Source: PVC group bacterium (lineage in GTDB: Bacteria > Verrucomicrobiota > Kiritimatiellia > CAIKKV01). From it: 64,000 bases of DNA. The notes under the pieces were generated by a model that worked only from the letters and a program-made list of their open reading frames with translations, was not told the origin of the DNA and searched no databases. The position numbers were made by a program, and so were the translations under genes. Position 1 is the first letter of the stretch; every line of letters begins with the position of its first letter. This document shows, piece by piece, positions 38,896-49,202 of this stretch. The stretch is taken from positions 1 through 64,000 of the forward strand of contig CAMDGM010000001.1 in the NCBI GenBank assembly GCA_945898015.1. The letters are read 5' to 3'.

Positions 38896-39664
38896 ACTCA
38901 TCCTCGCCCTGGCCGTCCTCTTCGCCGCCGCGGCCGTCCACGCCGCGGAATCCGAGGAAAATACGCTCGGCGTCCTGTTCCGGCTTCACGCCCAGTCGCC
39001 GTCCGGTGACGTGGCCGTCTGCACGGCCGCCACTCCGGCCGTCGCCGCCCTGGGCCCCGGCGCCTACCGCGCCGCCGCCCGCGCGCTCCTCGGCTGGCGC
39101 CTGCTCCGGTCCGGAAAGCCCGCCGAGGCAAAACCGGTCTATCAGGCCTTGCTCGACGACCCCGCCTCGCCCCCCGCCTTCACCGAACTGGCCCGCCGCT
39201 GGCTCACCCGGCTCGACCGGGAGGCCGTCCGCGAGGCCCTCCAGAAAATGTGGACCGACACGATCCTATATCCCCCGTCGCTTGACACCCTGCCCGCGCC
39301 CCTGCCCCCGATGCGGGACCGCTGGGGCAGCGCCTGGCGCTACCGGCCCGTTATCCTCAAACGCCTCAAAACCGAATCCCAGCGCTACACGCTGGAAAGC
39401 GCCGGACTGGGAGCGGACTCCGATCTCGCCGCGGCCCTCGCCCGGCCCTGGCCAAAAGAACCCTCCCTGCGGGCGGTCGCCGTGAACACCGATGCCGGCG
39501 CCACGCCGGTCGTCACCTTCCAGACCCGCCAGGCCCCCGCCGAAAAAACCCTGATGGCCGAAGGGAAGACCGCCGGCGGCCTGGCCCTCGTCAAAACAGG
39601 CGCCCGCGCCCTGCTCATCGTCGAAGGCGACTACGTGCACCTCGTCCCCCAACCCGGAAACTGA
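38879..39664 (+). CDS. Exported helical-repeat protein of the VWA operon
   Basis: 261 residues; MPLPNKLILALAVLFAAAAVHAA is a signal peptide. Residues about 45-130 look like a TPR-like helical pair (AARALLGWRLLRSGKPAEAK, YQALLDDPASPPAFTELARRW). The C-terminal half is beta-rich (VTFQTRQAPAEKTLMAEG, ALLIVEGDYVHLV). No family recognised. It starts within the last codons of the DUF4159 gene and is two bases from the DUF58 gene, so translation is probably coupled. Likely a periplasmic component of the complex. Confidence 0.7.
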   Translation: MPLPNKLILALAVLFAAAAVHAAESEENTLGVLFRLHAQSPSGDVAVCTAATPAVAALGPGAYRAAARALLGWRLLRSGKPAEAKPVYQALLDDPASPPAFTELARRWLTRLDREAVREALQKMWTDTILYPPSLDTLPAPLPPMRDRWGSAWRYRPVILKRLKTESQRYTLESAGLGADSDLAAALARPWPKEPSLRAVAVNTDAGATPVVTFQTRQAPAEKTLMAEGKTAGGLALVKTGARALLIVEGDYVHLVPQPGN

Positions 39665-39666
39665 TC

Positions 39667-40569
39667 ATGTCGCGTGGCATCGCCTCCTTTCTCTCCCCCC
39701 CGGAGCTTCAGCGGCTCGGCCGGCTGGCGCTCCAGTCCCGCTCCATCGTGGAAGGCAATCTCGCCGGGCGCCACCGCAGCCCCCTGAAAGGCGCCAGCTC
39801 CGAGTTCGCCGACCACCGCGCCTATTTCCCCGGCGACGATCCCCGCCACATCGACTGGAAAGTCCTGGGCCGCACGGAACGCTATTTCATCCGCCGCTAT
39901 GAGGAGGAAACCAACCTCCGCGTCTACCTCGTCGTGGACCGCAGCGCCTCGATGGGCTACGGCTCCGGAAACACCGGCTCCAAATACGCCTTCGCCTGCC
40001 GCCTCGCCGCCGCCATTGGATACGTCGTGCTCAAGGCCAAGGACTCCGTCGGCCTCTTCCTTTACAGCGACCGCGTCACCGCCGCCCTCGGCGCCCGCAA
40101 CTCCTTCCGCCATCTCGACAACCTGCTCGGCGTGCTGGCCGACCAGAAGCCCGGCAAGGCCACCGCCACCGCCGCCACCCTTCACCAGGTGGCCGAATCC
40201 GTCCGGAAGCGGGCGCTCATCGTGATCTTTTCCGACCTGTTCGACGAGGGCGAAGCCCTCCGCCAGGCCCTCGCCCACTTTCGCAAACAGCGCCACGACG
40301 TGATCCTGTTCCACGTGCTCGACCCCGCGGAAATCGACTTTCCCTTTGCCAAGGGCGCGGAATTCGAGGATCTGGAGACGGGCGACCGCCTGCCTGTAGA
40401 CCCCCGCCGCCTCGCGGACGACTACCGCCGCGTGTTCGCCGGTTTTCTCGCCGACTGCCGGAAGCCCTGCACGGAGCTGAACATCGACTACCGCCTCGCC
40501 CGCACCGACCAGAGCGCCGAGCTTTTCGCGCGGGCCTACCTCGAAGAACGCAAACGCCTTTCCAAGTGA
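39667..40569 (+). CDS. DUF58 protein with von Willebrand A-like fold
   Basis: 300 residues, no membrane segment. The DUF58 signature is complete: SSEFADHRAYFPGDDPRHID and WKVLGRTERYFIRRYEEE (about 44-81). The following strand ends with VVDRSASMGYG, where D91-x-S93-x-S95 is a MIDAS metal site, and IVIFSDLFDEGEAL gives the second VWA strand with its Asp. DUF58 proteins are regular partners of MoxR ATPases, which are thought to remodel or load VWA-domain proteins. Here the MoxR gene is 11.6 kb downstream in the same operon rather than immediately upstream. It probably works on the cytoplasmic side of the membrane. Confidence 0.92.
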   Translation: MSRGIASFLSPPELQRLGRLALQSRSIVEGNLAGRHRSPLKGASSEFADHRAYFPGDDPRHIDWKVLGRTERYFIRRYEEETNLRVYLVVDRSASMGYGSGNTGSKYAFACRLAAAIGYVVLKAKDSVGLFLYSDRVTAALGARNSFRHLDNLLGVLADQKPGKATATAATLHQVAESVRKRALIVIFSDLFDEGEALRQALAHFRKQRHDVILFHVLDPAEIDFPFAKGAEFEDLETGDRLPVDPRRLADDYRRVFAGFLADCRKPCTELNIDYRLARTDQSAELFARAYLEERKRLSK

Positions 40570-40576
40570 CCTGATC

Positions 40577-42748
40577 ATGTGGACATTCCTCAATAGCGCG
40601 TTCCTGTGGGCCAGCGCGGCGGCCCTGTTGCCGCTGATGCTGCACCTGCTTCAGCGCCGGCGCACGGTCCGCGTCCCCTTCAGCACGCTCCGGTTCCTGA
40701 AGCTCGCCGAGAAAAAATCCACCAGCCGCATCCGCCTCGAAAATTTCCTGCTCTGGCTGCTGCGCACGCTGCTCGTGCTGTTCCTCGTCCTCGCCTTCGC
40801 CGGACCCGTCATGCGCGTCACGGGGCTCGGCCACTGGGCCGGAGCCTCCCGCCGCGACATCGCCATCGTGCTCGACGACTCCGCCAGCATGCACTACGAA
40901 TCCGGCTTCCTCAAGGTCTGGCCCGCCGCCGTCGAAACCGCCGCCGCCCTGATCCAGGGATTGAACCCCGGCGACCGCGTCACCCTCTTCCTCGCCCGGG
41001 AAAACGCCGTGCCCCTGATCGAGCAGCCGAGCGGCGACTTCGAGCTCGCGCTCTCGCTCCTGCGCGCCCAGGAACCGGGCTCCGGCGGGGCTCACCTGAA
41101 AGCCGCCTTCCGCGCGGCCTGCAACTCCCTGAAGGAATCGGGCAGCCGCGAAAAAGAGGTCTACCTGCTGACCGATGGCCAGGCGTTGTCCTGGTCCGAT
41201 TTCAAAAACCCGGAAACCGAAACCAATAAAACCGCGGCCGCCGGGGGTTCGGACACCTGGAAACCCGATCCCCAGATCGCCCTGTTCACGCTCCTCGCGG
41301 GTTCGGAAAACCCCGAAAACGCCTATCCGGTGGCGCTCGACATCGACCCCCTCCTCGTCCGCGCCGGACAACCGGCCAAGATCAAGACAACCATCGGCTT
41401 CAGCGGGCCGGCCCGGGCCACGTCGGCCGCGCTGATGGTGGACGACCGCGAGGCCGCCCGGCGCACGGTCAACCCCGGGGAAGGCGCCCGGCAGGAAATC
41501 CTCTTCACCCTCCCGCCGCTCGACGCCGGCCGCCACACCTTGCGGATCGAGCTGCCGCCGGATCCGCTCATGGTGGACGACGTCTTCCACGCCGTCGTGG
41601 TGGCCCACGACCAGCTCCCGGTTCTCGTCGCGGGCCGGCCGCAGGACCTGTTTTTCCTGGGGCGCGCCCTCAACCCGGGCGCCTCCTATTCCTCGCTCGA
41701 CGTCCGCACCGTCCAGCCGGACGCGCTCGACGCCGAGCACCTCGCCGATTTCGCCTGCCTCTTCCTCTGCAACGCCGTGCCCCTCTCCGGGCAGGCCCTC
41801 GTGGCCGTCGAGCAATACATCCGCAATGGCGGCGTGGCCGTGCTTTTCCCCGGTGACCGCGGCGCCCCCGCTGATTACGACGCCTGGTCATGCCTCCCGG
41901 CCAAGCCCCGCGCCATCCGCGACCAACCCCCGCAGGACTCCACCCGCCTGCTGCGCCTCCTGCGGCCCGCCGACCCCCTCTTTGCGGGTCTTCACCTGCC
42001 CCCCGGCTCCACGCCCGCCCTCGCCGTTCAGCGGCGGCTCGAGTTCGGCCCCCTGGAAAAAGAGGCCGAAACCACCATCGGCATGGGCGATGACGCCCCC
42101 TTCCTCCTCTCCCGCCCCTTCGGCCGCGGCCGCATGCTGGTCTGCTCGGTCAGCGCAGACCGGGCTTGGAGCACCCTCCCGCTCTCGCCCTTCTTCCTCC
42201 CGTTGGTTCACCGCATCGCCCTTTATGGCACCGGCGTATCCGTCGGACGGCTTTACGTCTTCCCCGCTCCTCTCCAGGATGTGACCGACCTTTTCAACGC
42301 TTTTCCCGGCGATCTCAATCTAGTGTCGCCATCCGGGTCCATGCTCCCCATCCGCCGGATCCAGGACGATAAACGCGAAGTCTGCGTGGTCGAAAACATC
42401 GTCCATTCCGGCATCTACCGCCTGGCGTCCGACAATGCCCCCATCCTCGCCGTCAACCTGCCCCGCGCCGAGTCCGACCTCACGCCCCTTCAGCCGGCCG
42501 ACCTGACCTCCCTTCCCGCGCTCTCCGGTTTGAGTCTGGCCCGCTCCCGCGAGGCGTTGCTCCTGAAGGTGAAGGAACATCGCATCGGCACTCCCCTCGC
42601 GGAAGTGTTCCTCTGGCTGGCCCTGCTGACGTCGATCCTCGAAAGCCTGCTCGCCGCCCGGTCCGTCCGCCGGACCGCCCGGCTTTCCGATCACATGACC
42701 GTCGAACCCTCGGGCCGCCTCCGGGGTTCTGGCGCGGAGGCCCCATGA
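40577..42748 (+). CDS. BatA-domain / VWA membrane protein
   Basis: 723 residues. It starts with the aerotolerance (BatA) N-terminal module of two membrane helices: FLWASAAALLPLMLHLLQRR (9-28) and LLWLLRTLLVLFLVLAFAGP (58-77), joined by VPFSTLRFL. A VWA domain follows, with MIDAS D100-D-S102-A-S104 in VLDDSASMHY and LTDGQALSWSDF. A large periplasmic-type beta-rich region comes next, and a last hydrophobic helix (LAEVFLWLALLTSILESLLAA) closes the protein. Such proteins, common in Bacteroidota and PVC bacteria, sit beside DUF58 and MoxR. The stop overlaps the next gene as ATGA. Confidence 0.9.
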   Translation: MWTFLNSAFLWASAAALLPLMLHLLQRRRTVRVPFSTLRFLKLAEKKSTSRIRLENFLLWLLRTLLVLFLVLAFAGPVMRVTGLGHWAGASRRDIAIVLDDSASMHYESGFLKVWPAAVETAAALIQGLNPGDRVTLFLARENAVPLIEQPSGDFELALSLLRAQEPGSGGAHLKAAFRAACNSLKESGSREKEVYLLTDGQALSWSDFKNPETETNKTAAAGGSDTWKPDPQIALFTLLAGSENPENAYPVALDIDPLLVRAGQPAKIKTTIGFSGPARATSAALMVDDREAARRTVNPGEGARQEILFTLPPLDAGRHTLRIELPPDPLMVDDVFHAVVVAHDQLPVLVAGRPQDLFFLGRALNPGASYSSLDVRTVQPDALDAEHLADFACLFLCNAVPLSGQALVAVEQYIRNGGVAVLFPGDRGAPADYDAWSCLPAKPRAIRDQPPQDSTRLLRLLRPADPLFAGLHLPPGSTPALAVQRRLEFGPLEKEAETTIGMGDDAPFLLSRPFGRGRMLVCSVSADRAWSTLPLSPFFLPLVHRIALYGTGVSVGRLYVFPAPLQDVTDLFNAFPGDLNLVSPSGSMLPIRRIQDDKREVCVVENIVHSGIYRLASDNAPILAVNLPRAESDLTPLQPADLTSLPALSGLSLARSREALLLKVKEHRIGTPLAEVFLWLALLTSILESLLAARSVRRTARLSDHMTVEPSGRLRGSGAEAP

Positions 42749-44958
42749 TCCGACCCGACTGGATTTTCGAACACACGGCGCCAACCTCCGCCATCACCGG
42801 CGGACTCGTCATCGCCGTGGCCGTGCTCCTGTTTTCCCTCTGGCGCTGGCCCGGCGCCTCATGGCTCCAGGCCGGGCTCGCCGCCCTCCGGGTCACCTTT
42901 CTCGCCGGGCTCGGCTGGTGCCTCCTCATGCCCGCCGCCCGCGAAGATCAGCGCGAAGTCATCCGGCCCCGGCTTCTGATCGCGTTCGACACCTCCGCGA
43001 GCATGACCAACACGCCGTCGCCCAGCGTGGCGACCCGCCAGTCTACGGCGCGCTCCCTGCTGACCCAGGACTGGGTTCGCGTGGTCGCCTCCCGATGCAC
43101 CGTGGACCTGTACCCCTTTGACCGCGAACTCGGCGCCCGACTGGACACCACCGAGGCCGCGCATCTCCCCTCCACCGGCCAGGCCACCAGTCTGCGCGAC
43201 AGCCTGGCGCGGCTCATCGACCGGCTTCGCGGCCAGGACGTCCTGGGCGTGCTCCTGCTCTCGGACGGTCTCGACACCCGCGAAAACTCCCCCCTCTGGA
43301 CCCGCCAGACCTGGCCCTTCCCGATTCATACGGTCCGCCTCGAACCGCCCGCGGACTGGTCCGTCCCCCCGGATGTGCGGGTGGATGGCATCGATACGCC
43401 CAACCGGGTGACCGTGGGATGGAACAGCGAAATCAAAGCCACCGTCTCGGGCGAGGGGTGCGCCGGCAAACTGCTCTCTGTCAAGCTCCTGCGCGACCGG
43501 GAAACCATCCAGGAGGTTCCCACCCAGCTGCCCGCCGAAGGAGGGTCACGCGACGTGATCTTTCCCCTCCAGCATGACGCGATCGGCCTGTTCACCTACG
43601 AAGTCCGCGTGACTCCCCTGGAAGGCGAAACCCAGACCAACGACAACCGCTATGCCGTCACCGTCCAGGTCATGGACACCAAAAACCGCCTGCTCTACGT
43701 CGAAGGCGTGCCCCGCTGGGAATCCAAATACCTGGTCCGCGTGCTCCGCGGCATCGCCTCGATCACGCCGCTCGCCTTCATTCGCGGACCCGACGGCCGG
43801 TTCATCTCATACGGCACGCGCAGCGGCGCCACCCTGGAGTTGACCGACGCCCAGCTGGCGAACTACCGGATCGTCGTCCTGGGCGATCTCGACGCCGAAG
43901 CGCTCGGCAATGGCCGCGCCGAGGCCCTCGGAAAATTCGTGGAAAAAGGCGGCAGCCTGGTGCTGCTCGGGGGACCTCTAGGCTGGGGCGAAAAAGGCTT
44001 TTCCGCCTCCGCCCTCGGCAAGCTTCTGCCCGTGCAGCGTGGCGCTGCGGGGCCCGCCCTGGAAGGCCGGTTCCCCCTCACCGCCACGGCCGAAGGCCGC
44101 GCCCATCCCGCCTTTGCGGGAGATCCGGCCTGGCTCTCCCGCCTGCCGCCCGTGCTCTCCGTGTTTCCCGGCTCCCAGCCCGCCTCCGCCGCCACGGTGC
44201 TCGTGTCCGCCCAAACCGATGCCGGCATCCAGCCCGTCATCGTCTTCCAGCGTTATGGGCAAGGCAAAGTCCTGGGCGTGCTCACGGACTCCCTGTGGCG
44301 CTGGCAGCTCGAACGGCAGGACTCGTCCGACTCCTATTTCCGCTTCTGGAACCAGATGCTGAACTGGCTGCTCCCCGCCGAAAGCGAAGCCGCGCCCGTC
44401 CAACTCGACCTGTTCGCCGATGCGGAGCGGCTCTACCTGGGCGATCCCCTCACCCTTAACGCCCGGTACAGCGCCCTGTCCAAGGACGACGCTCCGCCCG
44501 ACACGCTCACCTGCTCCATCGGCACGCCCGACGGCCGGCTGCTCCCCTTCGTCATGACCCGCCAAACGGTGACCGCCGGAGCCGCCGGCGCGGCCGCCAC
44601 CTACTCCACCCGCTTTCTGGCCGAAGGGCCCGGCCTCTACCGCGCCACCGCCTCCGTGCACGTCAAGGGCACGCCCGTGGAATCGCCCGCCTACTCCTTC
44701 TTCGTCAAACCGTTCACCCCCGAATCGCTTCCCCGGCCTCCGGATCTGGACACCCTCCGCGCGCTCGCCACGGCCAGCGGCGGACGATTCCTCGAGCCCG
44801 CCGACGTAGCTGGAGCCATGACCGCCATCCCCGTCAAACCGCGGGAGGAGGCGCTGGTGCGCTTCACCTCGCTCTGGAACACCATTCCCGTGCTGGCTTG
44901 CCTCATCGGCCTGTTGGCCTTAGAATGGGTATTCAGAAAAACAAAAGGCATGGTATAG
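42745..44958 (+). CDS. VWA / glutamine-amidotransferase-like membrane protein
   Basis: 737 residues, the second membrane VWA protein of the operon. Two N-terminal membrane helices (about 15-33 and 44-63) are followed by a VWA domain with MIDAS D82-T-S84-A-S86 (IAFDTSASM) and LLLSDGLDTREN. A central region (about 310-540) has LLYVEGVPRWESKYLVRVL, YRIVVLGDLDAEAL and GGSLVLLGGPLGWGEKG, the layout of a class I glutamine amidotransferase-like domain that lacks the catalytic Cys. A beta-rich part and a C-terminal helix (TIPVLACLIGLLALEWVF) follow. Similar proteins occur in planctomycete VWA operons. It may form a heterodimer with the preceding BatA-like protein. Confidence 0.88.
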   Translation: MIRPDWIFEHTAPTSAITGGLVIAVAVLLFSLWRWPGASWLQAGLAALRVTFLAGLGWCLLMPAAREDQREVIRPRLLIAFDTSASMTNTPSPSVATRQSTARSLLTQDWVRVVASRCTVDLYPFDRELGARLDTTEAAHLPSTGQATSLRDSLARLIDRLRGQDVLGVLLLSDGLDTRENSPLWTRQTWPFPIHTVRLEPPADWSVPPDVRVDGIDTPNRVTVGWNSEIKATVSGEGCAGKLLSVKLLRDRETIQEVPTQLPAEGGSRDVIFPLQHDAIGLFTYEVRVTPLEGETQTNDNRYAVTVQVMDTKNRLLYVEGVPRWESKYLVRVLRGIASITPLAFIRGPDGRFISYGTRSGATLELTDAQLANYRIVVLGDLDAEALGNGRAEALGKFVEKGGSLVLLGGPLGWGEKGFSASALGKLLPVQRGAAGPALEGRFPLTATAEGRAHPAFAGDPAWLSRLPPVLSVFPGSQPASAATVLVSAQTDAGIQPVIVFQRYGQGKVLGVLTDSLWRWQLERQDSSDSYFRFWNQMLNWLLPAESEAAPVQLDLFADAERLYLGDPLTLNARYSALSKDDAPPDTLTCSIGTPDGRLLPFVMTRQTVTAGAAGAAATYSTRFLAEGPGLYRATASVHVKGTPVESPAYSFFVKPFTPESLPRPPDLDTLRALATASGGRFLEPADVAGAMTAIPVKPREEALVRFTSLWNTIPVLACLIGLLALEWVFRKTKGMV

Positions 44959-44972
44959 ACCAAGGAACCGCC

Positions 44973-45638
44973 ATGAAAAACATTCTCGTCTTACTGCTCA
45001 CCCTCCTCCTCCTGCCCGCCGCCCGGGCCTCGTCCAACCTGCTGGAAAACGGCAGCTTCGAAAGCCACGGCGACCCCCTCAAGGGTTGGAAATTCAAATA
45101 CGACAAGGAAGGGGAAAGCTGGTACTTCGACAACTACAAGAATGTGAAAGTGGAACCGCGCATTGACGGGCGTTCCGGTGTGCTGGCGCTGTTCGGCGAC
45201 CAGAATACCGTGGCCGGCGCCGGCCAGGGCACCAAGGTGGACAGCTTCCCGGTGGAAGTCAAACCCGGCGGCCGGTATCGCCTCAGCCTCTCCGCCCGTT
45301 CAACCGGACCCGGCACCCGCACCCTCGTGGAGGGCTACCAGTGGCGGCCGGGTGTCAAACCCCATCCGAATCCGGACATTTCCGAGGTGCGCAAATGCTT
45401 CAAGTCGGAGCTCGTCTATTTCGGGGGCCAGAAAGGCGGCACCTTCTCGAGCGTCTCCAGGGCCTGGCAGAACGCCAGCGTGACGTTCCCGTCCGAAAAA
45501 CCCTCGCCCCTGGCCGTGGACAAGCTCTCCAAAATGGAGTTTCTCGTGGTGCATATCGTGGCCATCCAGGGCGGCGAAGGCACCCTGTATATCGATGACG
45601 TGGAACTGGAACAGGTCGAAGGACCCCGGGCAAAATAG
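44973..45638 (+). CDS. Exported CBM4/9-like jelly-roll protein
   Basis: 221 residues with a signal peptide (MKNILVLLLTLLLLPAARAS) and an AAGGA site before the ATG. The mature protein begins SNLLENGSFESHGDPLKGWK and ends YIDDVELEQVEG, the two ends of a galactose-binding/CBM4_9-type jelly roll; PVEVKPGGRYRLSLSARS is also typical. These domains bind carbohydrate or stabilise other proteins. No catalytic residues are seen. It lies between a VWA membrane protein and the DUF4175-like gene, so it may help the complex contact a cell-surface glycan. Confidence 0.8.
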   Translation: MKNILVLLLTLLLLPAARASSNLLENGSFESHGDPLKGWKFKYDKEGESWYFDNYKNVKVEPRIDGRSGVLALFGDQNTVAGAGQGTKVDSFPVEVKPGGRYRLSLSARSTGPGTRTLVEGYQWRPGVKPHPNPDISEVRKCFKSELVYFGGQKGGTFSSVSRAWQNASVTFPSEKPSPLAVDKLSKMEFLVVHIVAIQGGEGTLYIDDVELEQVEGPRAK

Positions 45639-45647
45639 GATCACGCG

Positions 45648-48600
45648 ATGAGTCCCTTGCGGGAAAACCTGGACACGATCGGCCGCACTCTCGTGCGGTG
45701 GCGCACCGGTCTGATCGTCGTGATCGGCGCCGCCGCCGTCGTGACGGTGGCGAGCCTCTCGGCGCTGGTCGACCTGGCCGCGCATTTCGCCCGCACCGGC
45801 CGCGTCGCGGCCGCCGCGCTTATCGCCGCGATCACGGCGGCCGCCCTGATCGCCGCCTTTCGGGCCGCCGCCCGCCGGTTTTCCAATGTGGCCATCAGCG
45901 CCACGCTCGAACGCGCCTTTCCCGAGCTCGACAACCGGCTCATCAACCGCATCCAATTTGAGGACCGTCCCCGCAAGGATGCGCTCGAAACCGCCTACCT
46001 CGCCCTGCCGCCGCCCGCCCTGGGCGACCTCGATCTTTCCACCCTCAAAAACAAACGCGCCCACCGGCAAGCCTGGCTCGGGCTCACCGCCGCCCTGCTG
46101 TTGCTGGCCGCGCCGGCCTTCTGGGCTCCGCCCGCCGTCTGGGCCAATGCCCTGCTCCGCGTGCTCAACCCCTTCTCCAGCCGCCCGCCCACGCTCCTGG
46201 CTCGCGTGCTGGAGGTGAGCCCCGGAAATGCCGTCCGGCTCCAGGGCGAGCCGGTGCTCCTCTCCTGCCGCGCGGAAGGCCGCCGCGGCCAGCCGGTATC
46301 CCTGGAGCTCATGCCTTCCGACGGCTCCCGAAGCGTAGTCAAGCTCGGCGCCCTCGCGAATCCGGGCGCCGAGCCCTTTTCCTTCAACCTCGACAGCCTG
46401 ACCACCATCACCCGTTACCGGTTCCGGGCCGGCGACGACGCCGCGCCCCTGTGCCTCCTCACGCCGCGCCCGCCGCTCGCCTTCAGTTCCGTTTCAGCGG
46501 CCATCGAACCGCCCGCCTACACCCGCCTCGAACCCCGCACCGTAGACGCCCTCACCGGGGAGACACCCGTCCCCGCCGGCTCAACCGTCCGCTTCCGCGC
46601 GACCTGCAACTTCCCGCTCGCCGCCGGCTCCGTCTCCAACACCGAAGCCCAGGCCCAGCTCACCCCCACCTCCGATCCCGCCGTGGGCGAAGGCTCCACC
46701 GTCATCACCAACCCCGCCGGACTCCGGATCGACGCCCGCGACACGGATGGCTTTACGGCCGCCGCGCCGCTGACACTCATTCCCCTTCTGGATCAGCCGC
46801 CGCAAATTCAACTCGTCGCCCCGCTCGCACCTGTGGTGCTGGGTCCCGGTTCCGCCCCCCACATCCAATGGCTCGCCACCGACGATTACGGACTCGGCGC
46901 CATGAGCCTGGAACAAGTTGAGGAAACCCGCGAAGCCACCAACCGCACCGTCCTCGCCACGTGGAATCCCGCCGGCCAACGCGAATGGGCCGGCGACTGG
47001 ACCGGGGATCCGCCGCCCACGAACACCACCCTCACGCTCTCCTTCCGCATCGTCGCCACCGACGCACGTCCCGATCTTCCCCAAACCGCCGCCTCCGCGC
47101 CGATCCTCTTCCAATCCCGGGGCGCGGAGGCGGCGCTCGAGGACTCCCGTAAAACCGATGCGGAATCCCGCGACACGCTGGACGCGCTCGTCCGGATGCA
47201 GGCCGAGAACATCGCCCGCACGGAACCTCTGGCCGCCGATCCCGTCCGGGCCCGGCCGGCCCAATGGAAAGAGGCCGCCGAATCGCAGCGCCTGATCCGC
47301 CAGACCGCGGGCCGCCTCTCGGCCGATCCCCGCCGGCCGCTCGGCGCGCTCAAAACCATCGTGGACCGGCTGTGGCAGGACGAAATGCCCAAGGCCATCG
47401 ATGTGTTGGTCCGGATTCCGGACTCGGAAGCCCAGGCTCAGGGCCCCCTGGGGCGCCAGGCGCTCATCCTCGAAAACCGCATTCTCGAAGCGCTTTCACG
47501 GGCCCAGCAAGGCATGACCGCCGTCCAGGAACACCGCGAAATCACCGGCCTGCTCGCCCTGCTCGACGCGCTGGTCACGGGGCAGAAACAGACGCGGGAC
47601 ACCACCAAGACGCTGCCGGCGGGCATCGCCGCTCCTCCCGCCCTCGTGAACCGCCAGGACGCCCTGTCGGGCAACACCGTGGAATTCATCACCGCCTGCC
47701 GGCGCGAAGCCCAATCCGTGCGCAAGGGAGACGCCGCCTTCTCCGACCTGCTTCTCAAGACGGCCGCCCAGGCCGAAACCCAGCAGATCGCCGCCGACAT
47801 GACCCGCGCCGCCGAGGCCCTTGAAAGCCAGTCCTTCCCCGCCGCGCTCGTGCTCCAGGAAAAAACGCTGGCGGAACTCGTGGCGCTCCAGGACCAGCTC
47901 ACCGCCTGGCGCGTCCAGGACGCCGAGGCCAAGGCCGAGGAGCTCCAGCAGGCCGCGGCCGAGGCGGGAGCCAAGATCGAAAAACTCCGCAACCTCCAGG
48001 CCAAGATCGTGGCCTCCATGCGCGAAGTCGACACCCAAAAGGACAAATCCGACAAAGCCTACGACGAACTCATGGAAGAAGTCAGCACCGTCAAGACCAA
48101 CATGGCCGAAGCCCTTCTGAACATCGCCAAGGACCTGCACATCTTCCCGGAACTGCCCGTCGGCAACGACCTCGTCGAAGATATCTTCCAGATCTACGAG
48201 GACATGACGCAGGTTCCGGGTTCGGACAAGGCCAAAGCCACGGAGCTGGGTCTTCAGAAGGAGGACTCCATCCTCGGGCTTCTGGAAAAGGCCAAGGGCC
48301 GCATGGATGACATGGAAATGTGGCTGACGGCAAAACCGGACGCGGTCAAACGCAACACGGAAAATTTCGACAAGAACGAAATGCCAAAAATTCCCGTCCT
48401 GCCCATGCCCTCGGAACTGGAGGACCTGATCGGGGACCTGCAAAAGCAGGAAGAGGCGGAAAAGAAGAAAGCCGATGACTCCGCCACCAACCAGGGGTCG
48501 GCGGACATGCCCGCCGGCTGGGACGTTGCCGAAGGCGAATTCGCCAATTTCAGCGCCAAGGGAAAATCCGGCAACGAGGCACCCGACCACAACGAGCAGA

Positions 48601-49202
48601 ACGGCCGTTCGCTCGTGGGCCGTCAGGGCATGGCCAACGGCGAAACCACGGCCGGGTCCGGAAAGATCAACGCGGGCGACAACAACATCGAGGCGCGCCG
48701 CACGCGGGATTCCGCGCAGGGCGGTCAGGTCCAGGAAGAAGGGCACGCCGATGCCAAGGCCACCGGCGGCGGAAAATCCTCCGGATACGCCGAGGAAGCC
48801 GGCATGGGCGGTGCGGGCCCGCGCCGCGATGCCGCCATGGAAGGCAATGACCTGGGCCTCCAGGCCATGCTCCGCCGGGATGCGGAATCCCTGTACGCCA
48901 AAGCCTCCCTCATGCATGTTCGCACCGGGGCGCTCGAAGATGCCGTCACCGCCATGCGCCGGGTCGAGGACGCCCTGGCCACCGGCCGGATCCAGCAGGT
49001 GCGGGAATTCCAGAAACAGGCGGTCGCCGCCCTCAAGCGCGCGCGCACCGAACTCAGCTCCGGCCTCTCCTCCGAAGCACTGCCCGCGGACTTTACAGGC
49101 CGGCCGACGGCGGACCAGACCGCCGGCGTCACCGACGAGGCGCCGGCCGAATACCGGGAGCTCGTCTCCGAATACTTCAAAGCCCTCAACCAGGCACCAT
49201 GA
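45648..49202 (+). CDS. Large DUF4175-like membrane and coiled-coil protein
   Basis: 1184 residues. The N-terminus has two membrane helices (about 19-44 and 50-72), a conserved-looking FPELDNRLINRIQFEDRP, and a third helix (about 145-165), the pattern of DUF4175-like proteins. A periplasmic beta-sandwich region follows, then a long helical part with a charged coiled coil around 760-820 (EAKAEELQQAAAEAGAKIEK). Residues about 938-1070 are low-complexity, rich in Gly, Glu, Asp and Asn, and look disordered. The C-terminus is helical. Known DUF4175 proteins often lie with MoxR/DUF58/VWA genes. It could be the structural backbone of the envelope complex. The stop overlaps the next start as ATGA. Confidence 0.8.
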   Translation: MSPLRENLDTIGRTLVRWRTGLIVVIGAAAVVTVASLSALVDLAAHFARTGRVAAAALIAAITAAALIAAFRAAARRFSNVAISATLERAFPELDNRLINRIQFEDRPRKDALETAYLALPPPALGDLDLSTLKNKRAHRQAWLGLTAALLLLAAPAFWAPPAVWANALLRVLNPFSSRPPTLLARVLEVSPGNAVRLQGEPVLLSCRAEGRRGQPVSLELMPSDGSRSVVKLGALANPGAEPFSFNLDSLTTITRYRFRAGDDAAPLCLLTPRPPLAFSSVSAAIEPPAYTRLEPRTVDALTGETPVPAGSTVRFRATCNFPLAAGSVSNTEAQAQLTPTSDPAVGEGSTVITNPAGLRIDARDTDGFTAAAPLTLIPLLDQPPQIQLVAPLAPVVLGPGSAPHIQWLATDDYGLGAMSLEQVEETREATNRTVLATWNPAGQREWAGDWTGDPPPTNTTLTLSFRIVATDARPDLPQTAASAPILFQSRGAEAALEDSRKTDAESRDTLDALVRMQAENIARTEPLAADPVRARPAQWKEAAESQRLIRQTAGRLSADPRRPLGALKTIVDRLWQDEMPKAIDVLVRIPDSEAQAQGPLGRQALILENRILEALSRAQQGMTAVQEHREITGLLALLDALVTGQKQTRDTTKTLPAGIAAPPALVNRQDALSGNTVEFITACRREAQSVRKGDAAFSDLLLKTAAQAETQQIAADMTRAAEALESQSFPAALVLQEKTLAELVALQDQLTAWRVQDAEAKAEELQQAAAEAGAKIEKLRNLQAKIVASMREVDTQKDKSDKAYDELMEEVSTVKTNMAEALLNIAKDLHIFPELPVGNDLVEDIFQIYEDMTQVPGSDKAKATELGLQKEDSILGLLEKAKGRMDDMEMWLTAKPDAVKRNTENFDKNEMPKIPVLPMPSELEDLIGDLQKQEEAEKKKADDSATNQGSADMPAGWDVAEGEFANFSAKGKSGNEAPDHNEQNGRSLVGRQGMANGETTAGSGKINAGDNNIEARRTRDSAQGGQVQEEGHADAKATGGGKSSGYAEEAGMGGAGPRRDAAMEGNDLGLQAMLRRDAESLYAKASLMHVRTGALEDAVTAMRRVEDALATGRIQQVREFQKQAVAALKRARTELSSGLSSEALPADFTGRPTADQTAGVTDEAPAEYRELVSEYFKALNQAP